Source: Hypericum androsaemum
Lineage: Eukaryota; Streptophyta; Magnoliopsida; Malpighiales; Hypericaceae
Assembly: GCA_963995505.1 (NCBI GenBank)
Contig: OZ023187.1
Coordinates: 8,457,176 to 8,521,175 of the forward strand
DNA length: 64,000 nucleotides
Reading direction: 5' to 3'
The position numbers and the translations under genes are program-made. Shown piece after piece: positions 46,767 through 62,000 of the stretch. Position 1 is the stretch's first letter, and each line of letters starts with the position of its first letter. The notes beneath the pieces are model-generated. The model saw only the letters and a list, made by a program, of their open reading frames with translations. It was not told the DNA's origin and ran no database searches.

Positions 46767-46927
46767 GTAAAAGTGTAATCATGGTATAAGTTTTATCTTT
46801 CAGAAAAAATAATTACAGAATAAACAAATAAAGCTCTACAATTTTTTTCCCAGTAAAAAAACTCCCAACTGTGAGCCGTGAGGTAACTGCGGCCAAATAA
46901 ATTAATGCTGATCACATGTATGAGACG

Positions 46928-46938
46928 TTATTTAAGGC
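46928..46938 (+). promoter_or_regulatory. TATA-like element upstream of PT-C
   Basis: TTATTTAAGG about 97 bp before ATG 47035, shared with PT-B (44714). No other cis element is claimed. Confidence 0.4.
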
Positions 46939-47034
46939 ATCGATTCTCTCCTTCTTCCATGAAAACCTCCTTCAAATTGCTCTTCAATAACCCTTCCAAA
47001 AACCCCAAAAAATTGTTCTTCAATAGCAGTCACG

Positions 47035-50000
47035 ATGGGGCTCTCTCTTTCTGGATTTTCAATTTCAAGTGCAAGAATTCTGAGAGCTCCCTCTTCTTTG
47101 CATGTAAAAAATATTACTACTATTTTCATCAAAACAAAAGTTTCTTGTCTGCCCAAAAGATGTTCTGAAAACCATAGTTTACCTCCACCAAAACATTATA
47201 GTAGTCACGACAACACAAATATGATATATCAATCCACAAATAGCTTCCCAACAAAAATATCTTATGGGCGCAACACAATTCCTTTAATTAAGGTACATAT
47301 CATATCTTATGCGACTTTCAATATAAATTAATGTATGAGTTTTTTCTTCTTTTTACAAGTGATTTTGTTTTTATCAAAATACATGTTTTCAATATGAATT
47401 TGTTTTTACAAGTGAATGCCTGCAAGAAAAAATAGAACGTAGCCAAAGCAATAAAAGAACAACCACATCATCAAAACTAAAGGGTTTATCAAATATATCA
47501 AATGAAAGATATATAACGATGTAGTTTACTTTTTTCGGTTGGTAATTTTTTTAATAATAATAAAATACTCGCTATCTACAAGTTTCCTAGCCAAAATCAA
47601 CCAGAATAATTACACTAGATGCGTAATAATTCAAGTTAAGTGTTGAGATGCAAAAATAATCTTGGAATTGTCAACAATATCTCGAGCTCCCCAGTGCGGC
47701 AAGATCGATTCTGGTTCTTCATCTTGCAAGATCGTCTCCAGTCTCTAAGAGGACGGTCGATCTCCCAGAGGTTTATCGTCCGCACGCGTTGAAGGCATCC
47801 ACCCTCATGGTCATCCGCCCGAGTTGAAGGCGTCCGCGCCCTCATTGTCGTCTGCTCACGTTGCAAGGGTTTTCCTTCACCTCGATCGTTCGCTCGCCAA
47901 TCTATTTGAGCCGAGAGAGGCTGGTTTTCAATTTTTGGGTCATTGTAGACTTGATGTTGATTTTGGCTTTCGAGTTCATCTTAGGCTTCGGATGGAACTC
48001 GCCCAATCTTTGAGAACATCGGCCCTGAAGAACACCGGGTTTGTAGAAGAACATCGACCCTAGAGAATGCTAGGTTTGAGAGAGCAATGGGCTTGAATGA
48101 GCGCCGGGCTTGGAAGAACATTGGGTTTGGAAGGCGTCTGGGCTTGAGCTCGCCGTGTTGAGCTAGTACGACACTAGGCCCACTTGGGCTCGAATTAGGT
48201 TCACCCACGTTAAAGATCGCCGTTGGGCCAAGTTAAGAACGCCCTTGGTGTTGAGAATGCCCTTGGTGTTAAGAACATCTTTGGGCCAAGTTGAGAACGC
48301 CCTTGGGCCAAGTTGATAATGCCATTGGTGTTGAGAACGCCCTTGGGCCAAGCTGAGAACGCCTTTGGTGTTGAGAATGCCCTTGGGCAAAGCTGAGAAT
48401 GTTGGCGTGGGCTTGGCAAATGCCACATTAAAGAACGCTGGGCTTGGGAATATCGGGCTAGGCTTACGATTTTTGGTCGTTCGTTTGAGGAGCTCGCTTG
48501 GTTTGTCTGGATTGAAGTACCAGGTTCGCCTATGTTTGAGAATCGTTTAGGCCAGTGTCCAGCTTGCCTTGAAGCCTGGCCCGCCATGTAAAAAAGGTAT
48601 TTCTTGACATAGATTAAATGGTATTTTGGCGGAGACGTTCGAGAAGGTTGGCCTATATTTTCCTAAGTTCAGCTCGGAATTCTGTGATTCGGGAAAGACT
48701 TGGTATGTTTTTATTTGGGCTGCAGTTTCTTGGTCGTCACGGTTTGAAGCTTCCTATTCAATGACGGGATTTGCTAATTTGAGAAAGATGGCTTGTATTT
48801 TCCTATTCTATGTTGGGATGATTTGGAAATGATATATTCATTCGTGATGGAATTTCTTGCCTTGGAAGGACGGAGCTAGGTCAAGACGTGCTATAGAAAG
48901 AAATCACCAACAGAACACAACAACTGCTTTTATCTCTATTATTTTTCCTTAGCCCGTAGCCTAGAATAGCTTTAGCCTAGCCTAGCAATAGCATAGTTAG
49001 ATCGGGACGACCACTCCAGATCCATCTCAGTTTACTTGTCCACTTATTCTGGCAGCATTAAGAAAACCCTAAAAGGATCCAGTACCCAAGCAATAGTCAC
49101 TGTTGATTCCATCATCCGATACCTACTACATCGCCGTCCCCAACAGCTCCAAAATATAGTAGTAGACCCTGATTGCTTTGCCCCGCCATAGCTTTTGATC
49201 AATATAGCCACTCCTTGATATGATACAAGTAGGGGTGAGCCAGAAACTCGCAAAACTACAAAACTGATCGATCGCTAAACTGACTGACCGATAAAATCCA
49301 AACCTCATCTCTAATCGGTGTCGTGGTGCAGTTTAAAACCGACACTGATAAGGTGCGATTTGGTTTCGGTGTTTGTTTCAAACCACACCGACCGACCGCG
49401 AAACTACAATTAAAACAAGGTTATTTTAGTATATATCTACTATGTGCAAAAACGATGTCGTTTTATCTTAGTATATAAGCCCTTTTTTTCCCCCAGAAAC
49501 TTCCTCCCCACAACTCTCCTACTCCATTCCAACCTCTTACCTCTCGATTCCAACTCTCATAACAACTTCCATTCTTCCCCAAAAATTTTAGCTTCGCTCC
49601 AAGCCAGCAACTTTGATCCCGACAGTCCTTCACTATCCCTTCCTTGAAGGCCGACCGACCTCTCTGAACGTCCAACCCTCGCTGGCCGCCGCTCAGTCCT
49701 CTAGCTCCCCCGAGTTACCCCAGCCGCATCCTTAATTCAAAAAACCCTAAATCTCTAAATTGAAAAACTCTAAATCCCTAAATTTAACTCGTCATTTTTG
49801 GATGCTACTGTAATTTGATTTTGAGACCTTGATTGCAGCAGTAATTTGAAACCATGTATCTGTTGTTCAAGATTGAGTGTGAGCTTACTGTTGAATTTAA
49901 TTTTTTAATTGTTGAATCGTTTAATGCTATTTTTTTTTGCATCAATTTGCTGCCGCTGTATCCAAATGAACTTGGGATGAATTGTTGTATTTGAGCTTGT

Positions 50001-53000
50001 GAACTTAGGAACTGCGCTTCGTTTTGTTCACCAAAAAGTTAAAGAGAACATTTTTTTTCCAAATTTGGGCCCACTAAATGGGCTTCACAAAATGGCCCAA
50101 TTTTGCGGTACAAACTGCAAACCGCACTATGAAACTGCAAAACTATCAAATCGTACCACCGCAATTTCTTCGACACTGCCACACCGACGGTGCGAATTTT
50201 GACGAAACCAAAAGTGCGGTTCGGTGTGAATTTTCACACCGTGTCCGCAAAACTGCACCGAACTCACCTCTAGATACAAGATAGAATGAATGAGAAGCTG
50301 TCATCGATTTCATAAAAAATGATCCGAGTCTAAAGTTTCCATAAACCCCAAATGATAGCACCGAAGATAGCATATCAAACCTTCGATCATTCCACCTCTA
50401 ACCATCCCTAGCCACATCGCCAGAGAATTGTTCATGGAAGCTCCAACACAGCAATTCTGTCCCAGCTTATTAACAAAGAAGTTCAATATACTCCAAGAGA
50501 ATTTGCACGAGAGGAATAAATAGGTATGCGTCTCATCTTCTCCAAGGCAAAATGGGCAAAAGCAATCCCATTGCTGTAGCGCGCCTCTGCGGATCATAGA
50601 TATAAAGATGTAGTTTACTAATATAGCAATATTCGATTTTTATCGTATAATGATTTGATGAAGTTAGATTTTGTATTAGATCCGTTTGTGCGAAATAGTG
50701 GTATTAAATTATGTGGCACACAATATGCATTAAATTTTTTTTTTTGAAGCGGTGAAGTTTATTATTCGCCATAAACGTGAATACACATACACCAACATGC
50801 CGTTGCAGAGACTGTAACAGGCAAGAGACTGTAACAGGCAAGAGTATACGGCTCCCATGCTTAACCCACTTACTCACTACTTTAAACTTTTGGATCGGAT
50901 ATGAAAATTACTATATGGTATTAGAGATAATTGTTCTAACGAGACCCATGGCCCGTTGTGTTCGTACGACTCCCTTTGAAAGTACGAGAGGCAGTGTGAA
51001 GTACGTGCAAACTTCAGTTCGATGGGCTTCGTTTGAATGGGTGTATTGGAGAGAATCCCATATTTGAAGTGACAAGTGGGTTAGACTGGTTTATAAGAAT
51101 TGAAGATTCACCTACTCACTAACTTAAAATTTTGGATCAGATATGAAAATTTCTATAATTATTATGCCGGTGAAGCTTCCTCCTGGTAATTCTTATATTT
51201 TCCTTTAGTCTACCTTGATTTGTTTTAGATTAAATTATATATCTGGAAACTAACTGGAGCTATTTGAAACTTACGTTGGCTTCTGTATACAGGCTACTGG
51301 AAATCAAAATGGAGCACATAAATTTGATTCAGTTTTCGCGAAAGTAATGGAGTTCTCTGATGTGCTACTGCGATTCATGAAACCACATGCCCAACTCGGA
51401 ACAATTGTAGCATTCATGTAAGCTATACATTTTCTTCTTATTATATTCTTCTTATAAATTTAATAAGTAAATTTAATCTCTGATATAACAAAGTATATAA
51501 TTAATCTTTATTTAATGGAATCTTATCTTTTTTATAAGGTAAGGGTATACTTGTCGTATAGTAAGTATTATATAGTCTGAGGTGACCATGAATTAAATAA
51601 GATTCGGATTCAATTCGATTCGATAATTTAAAATTTTGATTCGAATTCGGACCGGCTCAAACGAATTCTAATTCGTCCTTGAACGAATCAAAATTTGAAT
51701 CAATATATCACAAATTTGACGAATTCGATTCGCCGAATTATGTATTAAAAAAAAATATCATCAAATTTGAAAAGAGGGAGGAAAACAGAGAAGCACAAAC
51801 ATATATGACTAAGTGAATAGTTCCATAAATGTAAGAGAACTACGTGAATTTTAATTAAGTTTCAGAGTTAAGGATATCTATGCAACTTAATTTGGTACCG
51901 CAAAATATTTAGAAATTTAAAAAATTCAAACTAAATTAGAAAACTCAAAAAATTGAATTAAAAATAGAAAGAATAAAAATGAATTCGAATTTGATAGTTT
52001 GTAATTCGTATTTGAATTCGTAATTGGACGAATTGAATATGAATCATAATAATTCAAATTTGATGAATCATAATTTAAATTCGATTCGATTTAATTTGTG
52101 GTTAGCACTAGCCTCAAACAAAGAACTAGTAGGAGTGGCGAAGAGTTGGTTAAGATCTTGGACCTATTTAAGTAGTTTTTCTCGAGAATTTTCACTTTGG
52201 TCCTAATCTTTTTATTGTTTAGTTGTTGAATTTTTATTTTCACGATATCACAGTTCTATAATGACGAGATCCTTGGTGAAGAATGCTCATTTAGTAATGC
52301 TGCCTAAGTGGATGTTACTTCCAAAGACAATGGTTGCTCTTTTTGCGTTGTCATGCTCGACTGGCTTTATCAGTGGCATTAACCAAATTTACGATGTTGA
52401 AATTGACAAGTAAGTACCACAAACCCATCAAACTTTATATTGTTTATGCAGTTAATAAATCAAATCTTACCTATTAATTTTGTAGGATCAATAAACTTCA
52501 TTATCCAGTAGCTTCTGGAGAATTATCTCTTCAATTTACATGGATATTGTCGATAAGTTTTATTGCAATTGGTGTTGCAATTTCTTCGGTTCTAAAATCG
52601 GGTTTGTTACTTGCATTTGTTCTCCGCTCCGTTGTCCTGGGGTCACTATATTCCGTGCCTCCATTTTCCACCAAAAGGTCCACAATTGGTGCAGTTCTTA
52701 CTTGTGCAGCGGTGAGTATCCAGTTTTTTACATTTTCTAAGTGTGATACTCCGTAAATGACATGTACTTTCTGAAATGCTTAAATGATATGATTTTGACT
52801 ATCTATATCAACAAGGTGCACCTTCTTTTCTGGCACACATTTTGAGAGAACTCCAAGGTTAAATGCATTTGGCCGGGAGTAGGATTAGGATGGGAGACCT
52901 CCTGGGAAGTTTTTCAGAATGCGTGTGAGTGAGGACAAAACATGTTGGAAAAGGCTTGTGTTGGTCTATGAGAACGTCGCGTATTTAAGGAGTGGTGAAT

Positions 53001-56000
53001 GTGATACTATTTGATTTGACTATTCATATCAATAAGGTACACCTTCTTATCTGGCACACATCTTGAGAGAACTCCAAGACTAAATGCATTTAGCCGGGAG
53101 TAGGATCTAGATGGGTGATGTGATACCCCGATCTATTCTGGCTGAAATGCTTAAGTAATTTGATTGGTACTATCCATACCAACAAGGTGCACCTTCTTTT
53201 CTGGCGCACATCCTGAGAGAACTTCAAAGTTAAACGCGTTTGGCAGGGAGTAGGATCAGGATGGGTGACCTCCTGGAAAATTTTCCGGGATGCGTGTGAG
53301 TGAGGACAAAAAACGCTGGAAAAGACCTGTGTTGGTCTGTAGAGTCAGTCGGTCAAATCACGGGGCGTCACAGGTGACCTCCTAAGAAATTTTTTGGCAT
53401 GCGTGTGAGTGAGGATAAAACACGCTAAAAAAAGCTTGTGTTGGTCTGTGGAGACAGTCGGTCGAATCTCGAGACATTACACTAAGCCTTTGTAGATTAA
53501 CATATAATTCAATTTCTCCTACATTACTCTTTTTAATTCTAACGATACTCAAAAATCGTCAAATTGAACCATGACGAAGTAAAAACATCTGCAAAACAAA
53601 GAAGTATTTGTGTATGTAAATTTGTATTGAATTGAAATCTATAAATTTTCTTACTAATTGGTTGATTCAAGTAGCTAGGGTGTACAGCTCCTCTAATTAT
53701 GTGGGGTGTAGCAAGGGAAATCCTAGGACTTTCATTTCAATTGAGGTATTCTCTTGATTTAGCTTCTTCGGCTTTTGCTGAAAGACTAATAATATATTCA
53801 GTTATGATTTGTAATTGATTTTCTCACTATTTGTTAATTTTGGCATCGAGTACACCACTGATATTTATGACAATAAATTCCACGTTGGTTTTTCTTGTCT
53901 TTGGTGCAATAAAAGACATTGAAGACTTGGAAGGAGATAAGATGTAAGTCGTTAGTTTGATCTTACCTTCACATAATTTGAAGTATTTTTATGTATAGTA
54001 GACCTGGGATATAATTCATTTCAATGGCTGCATATAAGGAACAAATCCTTTTAGCAGGGTGTAATTTCGACCTTTTCATCTTAAGAGTCTGTGTATAACA
54101 TTATCTAAATCAGATATATTCTGATTTTTTTTTTCATATAGAAAAAGGAACTAAAGCTAAAAAGGTCAAATGGTGATGATTTATTGATTTTTTTAGTTTT
54201 TAGGTTTTATACTTCTTTTTTGATTCAATAGCTTCATTTAGGGTCCAATTAGAGAGACCATTGGATGCAACCCGTACTATCCTACTACGGAGTACTGCTA
54301 GTTTTAAGGTGTAATTAACGAGTAATTACATGTTAAATCCGATTAATTAATAAACTAATTCGTTAATAATAAATCATTTACTTGTTGAAGCAAGAGGTCC
54401 ACAGGTTCGGGTCGACTATGTCTTCGTGCCAGTCGAATTACGATCACGTTATAACGGATTCGTAATTAATTTTCACGAGATTTCCTCTATTGAAAATCTG
54501 ATAAAAACTCAGAGACTATTCCAAAGTTTTGCCTTTCTTATGAGTGGTTGTATGGCGAATTATCAATTTGGTTCAGAAATCTGGCCAATCAGAACGCGCC
54601 ACGAGGCGCACATGGCTGCCACGTCGCGCCTCCGGGCAGCATGTCCACCACGTGGCAAAGCTACCCCTAGCTTTGCCACGTGGCGCCATGTCAGCGTGTC
54701 ATGTGGGCCGCCAACTCTGGTGGCAGCTGAGTCGGCACCACGTCACGGTGACGTGGTGCCTGGCGTAGCCCCGGGCCGGTCAACGCGGGTTGACTCGCCC
54801 AATTCGCCCAACATTTAGGCCTGATGGGCCTGGGCCCAATCAGGCACAATAATAATTGTCTGATTGGGCCTTGAGGTCCAACATCTCCCACTCAATTATT
54901 ATTGACCTTGATCAACAGCTATCAAATTTCTTTAAAGAATTTCGTGCGACCAGCATACGTTGAGTGTGTTAAGCCAAATTCAAGAGCACGGACACTGAGG
55001 CTACTTGAATAGTAGCATCTCGACAACCTTCTTGTATAATGCATGCTATTACCCCAGGACTTATGTCACATTCCATTGTTCACATTAGTAATTTCAAATA
55101 ATTATATTCGAGTTTACTATTGTACTTTTTAATACAATTGGTGCACCTGAACCACGAAACTCAGAATGTGATGACCATAGTTTCTTCTTCCTTAACTATA
55201 TTCTTTTCATAATGATACAGCCTACTTTTCTGGTCAGCCCTGCCTGGTCGAATCGCTATGCCATAACCTTTTCATGAACTTTCCAAGCTAGCAGCACTGG
55301 ATCATACTTCCAGAATACGTTTAGGATCTTAAAGGTAGATTTCGAGAATCACAGTTCTCAAAAATTGGTCTCATACCAGGGATTGTGAAATCACTCAACA
55401 TTTTCATCCCATCTAGTGGTCGAGTAGCCCACATGATACTGATCACGTGTTATGGTGTATATTTCTTTTTAAAGAAACATATGTCATTTAACACCATACT
55501 AGAGTATCAGCCTTAGCTTAACTCTAGGCTAATAGGACAGATAGTATGATAAGTTTTACTTATATCTTATCATATGGATTGTAGAAAATCCAAATGCAGC
55601 AACTTATTCCTGAATCCCATAAGGAAACTTGCTCTTGAGCAAGACGGTATTCCGTCATAGGATATGCACTTATGAATGTCCAATAACTGCCTCATCTCAT
55701 CTAGGAATCAACTTCTTGACTCCCACTGAGGTAAAAACCCGTGTGAGTGGGCTACTTCTCTGTCCGACATATTTCATAAATAATTCATATTGCCAAATAA
55801 AATTTTTTTATTCTAACTAATTGGATTACAAATGAAACTGTCGTAAACCCAGTAACTTAACATGTTTCTCAAACACTTCTTGAGGTAATGCTTTAGTCAT
55901 TGGATCTGCGACCATATCTTTTGTAGATATGTGTTTCACACCAAGTTCTTTATATTTTACTAAACTTCTAACAAAGTGAAATTTAATATATATATGCTTA

Positions 56001-59000
56001 GCACTGCTATAGAATCTAGGATCCTTAGCATAGACTATAGCTACCTGGTTGTCGCAAAATACACTCACGGGCTCCGTCGAGTTGATCAGGGAGAATGGCT
56101 TAAGAATCTGTTCAACCATACCGCTTCTTGTGCGTCATGAGCTGCAGCTACATATTCCGCTTCCATTATTGACAGTGATACACATGTTTGCTTATTGACA
56201 GTGATACACATGTTTGCTTTTTACTGCTCCATGAGATAGCACCCCCGCCCAACAAGAAAACGAATCCAGATGTAGAATTTTTCTTATCCACGTCGCCTCC
56301 CCAATCAGAATCAGTGTAGCCACTCAGTATCAGGTCACGCCCTTGATAGCACAAGGAATATTCTGTAGTAGTGTTCAAATATTTCAAAATTTCTTTGACA
56401 GCCTTCCTGTGAGCACTGTCTGGATCAGACTGATATCTGTTTGCTATCCCAACAGCATAGCAAATATCAGGTCTGGTACACAACATTGTATACATCAGGC
56501 ATCCAACTGCGTTGGCGTAAGAAATTTTCTCCATGTCCCTACGTTGTTTAGCTATTTTTGGACACATGTCCTTACACAAATTATGACCTTTAACCAATGG
56601 GACGTACTTTGGGTTACTGTGATCACATTTGAAACGTTCTACTACTTTACAAATATATGTCTCTTATGAAAGAGACACTATCCTTTTGGAACGATTCTTC
56701 AAAATCTTAACTTTGAGTATGTAATCCGCTTCACCCATGTCTTTCATTTCAAAGTTGGAAGATAACCAATCTTTGATTTCGACAAGAAATCCCATGTCAT
56801 TTCCAGCTAAAAGTATGTCATCAACATACAAAGTGATGATGACAAACTTCTCTACTGATCGCTTAACATACACACAGTGATCTTCGTCTATCATTATAAA
56901 ATCATGCGCCATGATCGTATTATAAAAGCGAATATACCACTGTCTAGACAACTACTTAAGGCCATAAATTGATTTATTCAATTTGCAAACTTTGTGTTCG
57001 CAGCCTTTTTGAATGTAGCCCTCAGGCTGAATCATGTAGATTTCTTCATCCAATTCTTCATGGAGAAAAGCAGTCTTTACATCCATTTGATGTAACTCTA
57101 GATTCATGTTAGCAACCATAGCTAAAATGACCTTAATTGACGTAAATCTAACATTAGGTGCAAAAGTCTCCCCATAGTCTTTCCCAGCCTGTTGTTTGAA
57201 CCCTTGGGCAACCAAACGCACTTTGTATCTTTCGATACTACCATCTGCATTGCTCTTAATTTTGAGAATCCACTTATTCCCAATTGCCCTACGTCCCCTC
57301 AGTAGGTCGACCAGATTCCAAACCTGGTTTTTGATCATGGAAGATATTTCTTCGTCCATTGCATTTATCCATTCAGTTCATTTTGGAGATGACAAAGCTC
57401 CAGATACATTCTTTGGCTTATCTTCATCCTGTAGGATGGCCAGAAGAATTTCACTTGGACCACCAAATTTCTTTAGTGATACAAAGAACGCATTAGCCTT
57501 GCCTTCGATGTCAAATCGTTGGCGTAGTATGCTAGTTCTGCTTGACCTACGGTATTCCCGATTTTGATAAACATCTCTCATATATTCATCATATCCAGGA
57601 ATCGCACACCGATAGGGTGAAAATACCGTACTCCTACTAGAATAAAGAATTACCTCCCTTTTAGGACTCAGATCATGACCTTCCGGATCATTTTTAGTTG
57701 GAAATTCTCTATCTTCCTCCTCAATTCTCCCACTCGGAAGAAGTGATCCAGATAATTCTGGTTCATCTATCTCATAATGGGTAAAGTCATTACCTACCTC
57801 CCCCAACTTTGGAAATTCATTTTCCAAAAATGTGGCATCGCGTGATTCAAATTCTGTTACATGTCCATCGTCCAGTTCACCCACGAACACATACCCTTTA
57901 GATACCTCTGGGTATCTTATAAAGATATTTTTTCTACCTCTCGGTCCTAATTTACCGAAAGTACTTGAGGTAGAAAGGACATAGGACGCACACCCCCATG
58001 GCTTAAAATAGGATAGATCGGGCTTCCGATCTGTCCATATTTCATAAGGAGTAGCTGTAACAGACTTGGAGGGAACACGGTTTAGAACGTATGCGGTAGT
58101 CAGGAGCGCATCTCCATAGAATGATATAGGCAAACTTGCCTCTGCCATCATTGATCTAACCATGTCAAGAAGGATTCTATTATTCTTTCAGCAACCCCGT
58201 TTTGCTGGGGTGTATAGGGAATGGACAACTGATGTTCAATCCTTTTTTCAATGCATAGAGCTTTAAACTCATCAGAAAGATATTCACGGCTACGATCAGT
58301 TCGTAAGGCCTTTATCTTTCTATCCTTCTGATTCTCCACAAAATGCATGTACGTCATGAAGCAATTTAAGGCTTCAGACTTGTGAAAAATCAGGTATATT
58401 AGACCATATCTAGTATAGTCGTCAATGAAGGTGATGAAGTAATATGCTTCATGCCTCGCCCTCACGTTCATTGGACCACAGATGTCAGAATGGACTAATT
58501 GTAGTGAAAATTTGACTCTAGCCCCAGTACCGAAAGGTTTCCTTGTGCTTTTCCCTTCTAGACAAGATACGCATCTGGGTAATATAGATTTCTCTACATT
58601 TCCTAGTAGTCCTGCCTTAGCTAGACGGTTTAAACGATCCTGACCGATATGGCCTAGTCTAGAATGCCACAGTTTAATATCATCTTTCGATGAGTTTGAA
58701 CTAGCGACGAAGGAAAAACTTTCACAAGGATCAATATCCAGAATCAAAAAACCTTCCGATATATATCCAAAGCCAAAATAAGCATCATCCAAATACAACC
58801 TAACAGTGTCCTTAAACGACAACTAAAAATCTAAAGACATTAAGGCCAAAACAGAGATCAAGTTTCTTCGAATGTCTGGAGTAAACAACACGTTATGTAA
58901 AAGAAGGGCACGACCACCACGAAGGTGCAATTTACAAGTGCCAAGACCTTTCACATTTACGCACGAGTTGTTATCGACAAAAATAGTTTTTGCTCCAGCT

Positions 59001-62000
59001 GGCAACTGCCTGTATTCAACAAACGAACAACGGTCTCTGGCTACATGGTCTGTCGCTCCTAAATCAATCACCCACATAGAATGTGACTCGGTTAGAAGGG
59101 TACAAGAGGATACGTACAACTTACTCACACTTGAGTTTAGGTGTACCTGCTTGGGCATCTTGCAATCCTTTGCAAAATGTCCCTTCTGTTGATAGTTGAA
59201 ACATTTCACTTTTGAAATGTTAAACCGCATTTTCTTTTTAGCCTTGGAGCCATCTAACTTGGTTCTTTGTTTTTCAGCTTTTGGAGTTTCCTTACACTTA
59301 CACTTACCCTTCCCTTTACCTTTCTTCTTTTTCTCACCACTCTCAATTGAATTAGTCGAATGGACTTTAGGGTGGGTTTTCATAGCTAGGAGGCGATCTT
59401 CCTCCAGCTTAAGGTGTCTGGCAACATCATCAAATGTTACCAAATGGTCGGAATGGGTAAAATTTATTTTCATCTGTTCCCAACTTGGTGGTAGGGAACG
59501 GATGATAGCTTGAATCTGCTGCTCGTTGCTAAGTATGTGACCAACCTCTGCTAGTTCACTGATCATATTAGACATCACTCTCAAGTATTTCCTCATGATA
59601 ACCTCCGGACGCTTCTTAAAGGTGTCAAACCTTATGGTCAAAGCACGCATCTTTAAAACTGAAAGCTTTCCAAATATTTGTTTGAGAGCGTCCCATAACT
59701 CTTTCGCGTTGTCATACACGTGAAATTATTGGGTGACATCATCCATCATCGAACTCAACAAAATCAACCGGGTAGTAGCGTTCTTTTTCTTCCAAATAAC
59801 ATAAGCTTCTTTGTCTCGTTTATGTTGAGCAGTTGTCCTTCATCAGGTTCATCCATTATCACATGTATGTGCTCCAGAACTTCTTGTTCCTTAAGCACAT
59901 ATTGGATTTTCATGCTCCAATTCTCATAGTTTTCACCGTTGAGTTTTAACTCACGGTTTAACTTAGCTATGATAGATCTAGAAGTAACTGACATCTCTAT
60001 AGGGAATTTTTAATACGAGAACATATAAAAAATTTAATTTGGCGATATGATTCAATTTACTAATCACTCATAAATTTTAATGATACGAAGTCCTTGATTA
60101 ACCTCAAAATCGAAGTGGGTTGTGGGCATGCTTCCCCTCACCATTCAAGTATTAATTTTAAACTTCAACCGTTTAAAGTTCATCGATAGTAAACTCAAGT
60201 GGTAGCAACTAAACAAACATCTTTGTTTAATTACATGCATCACATTTGTACATTCTGAGTTTACACACATATAAAAAACTCAGACAAGGTCTCAACCTAT
60301 TGTACAAAATTCTCCCAAAAATAACATGTGTATATGGGTACAGTTAAACATAACATGTAATCACATGAGGATCGGGTGTCCAGGCGATCTGGTAGGAGAA
60401 TCCAGATACATATCTGGATCCGGGTCTGAGGACGATCATGTGGGGACTGGGTGCGAGGACCATCCAGTGAAAAGTTCTAAGTTCACTACCAGAACTGGGA
60501 TCGAGTCCATAATCCAGATGACCAGGAGCAGAGGAAAATTGTAATGATACTCCTTAGCGAGGTAGCGGTTCAGGATCAAACCGCTTCGCAGCTCCAGGAC
60601 GGGAGAAGTTATCATTTCTCTGAGAAGACCCCTCTCCTCGAGATAGTGGATCAGACCATAGAGGGCATCTCTATGGGTATTGATCTCGGGTTCCGAGAAG
60701 ACACACATATCTTCTAGGATCTTCAGCGTGACCAGGAGGTCTCGAAACATGGAGGGCCAGTTCTCTCCATAATTATAACCTCCGGCCCAGATACAGTCTT
60801 GCATCTTCCGGTGAACAGCCTCGATATGCTCAACGATGACATACATGTCATCTTTAGGCACTCGTAGCGGTAAACGGATCTTCAGAACCTTTTGTCGAAG
60901 TTCCGTTGCACAAAAGTTTAGATACCTTTCTCCAGTAGCCATCAAATCTTGTATCAATTGGAAGTCAATTTCGGGTTAATTCTCATATTCTCCCAAAATA
61001 GGATTGAAAAACACATTTTTCAATCTTTTGATGATCATACTTTGGACCAATTCATGTGATTTTAGTTAAATTTAACATATCTCGGAACCCGTTCCAAAAT
61101 ATATATTTTTTTAAGTTTATTAAAAATATCGTCATAATTTTAATAAACTTAATTGACAAAAATTTCTCAAATTTTTATAAATTTATTGGATTTTAATTGA
61201 ATAAAAACTGATTTTATCCAATTAAAAGAGAGAAAACCCGATATTTTAAGTCCAATTTTGACTCAAGTCTAAAGTAACCATAAATCGTGTTGGGTCGAAC
61301 CAAAAAATCAGGCTCATTCGTCCGATTTTTTGATTTTCTTGACCCGAGTATAAATATTTTCGGGAAAAAAATCATAAAATTACGATTTTGCCCCTCGCAG
61401 ATTTCCCCCCACCATTTCTCTTTCTTCTCCAGTGCGACTCTGAAGACGTCAAACCCTCCGGCCACGGCAAAACGATGGCGAGACGACGGCCGAGACCGCT
61501 CGCAATCAACTCGTCGTGGTCTCGCGAGCTCGTCGGTACCGGGCGCTCGTTGCCTCGTGGCTGGAATCGTCGTCGGGGCCATCTTCTCCCTCGCGACTTT
61601 CCGGCGAGCTCCGAAGCTTCAATCTTCATTTTCCGGTGACCTCAATCCACGAAAGTGGTATCGAGGCGTCGAGGACACGCTGAAGAATCGATTATCATCG
61701 ATCTCCGGCGTCGAAATCGTCAGATTTTTGACGAAATCGACGAAAATCGATTTGGGGGAAAATCGCCCCAAAATCGCCCGATAAGGATTCCTCGGGATTG
61801 AATTGAAATGGCAAATTTCAATTTAGTCCCGAAAGTTTTCCAAAAATTGCACCGAAGTCCATGATACGCAGGTGCCATGTAAGCGATCAAATTTCAGATT
61901 GGTACTTTAAGGTTTTGCGCGTGCGCGAATTTGCCTACGTAGTTAGGCAAAATTCAATTTAGTCCCACAGGTTTTAAATTAATTATATTAAAGTCCAACA

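Noticed and set aside
52840..53282. 5S rRNA genes
   Set aside because: Only the 3' half is well matched, the copies lie inside TG...CA LTRs with a target duplication, and the 5' stem is missing. They are Cassandra LTRs.
54590..54891. ORFs next to the left copia LTR
   Set aside because: They lie in the 3' non-coding region of the element and reflect a GC-rich, palindromic stretch.
61214..61784. Overlapping ORFs in the GC-rich part of the copia leader
   Set aside because: Both strands are open simply because of GC content. No domain is recognised.
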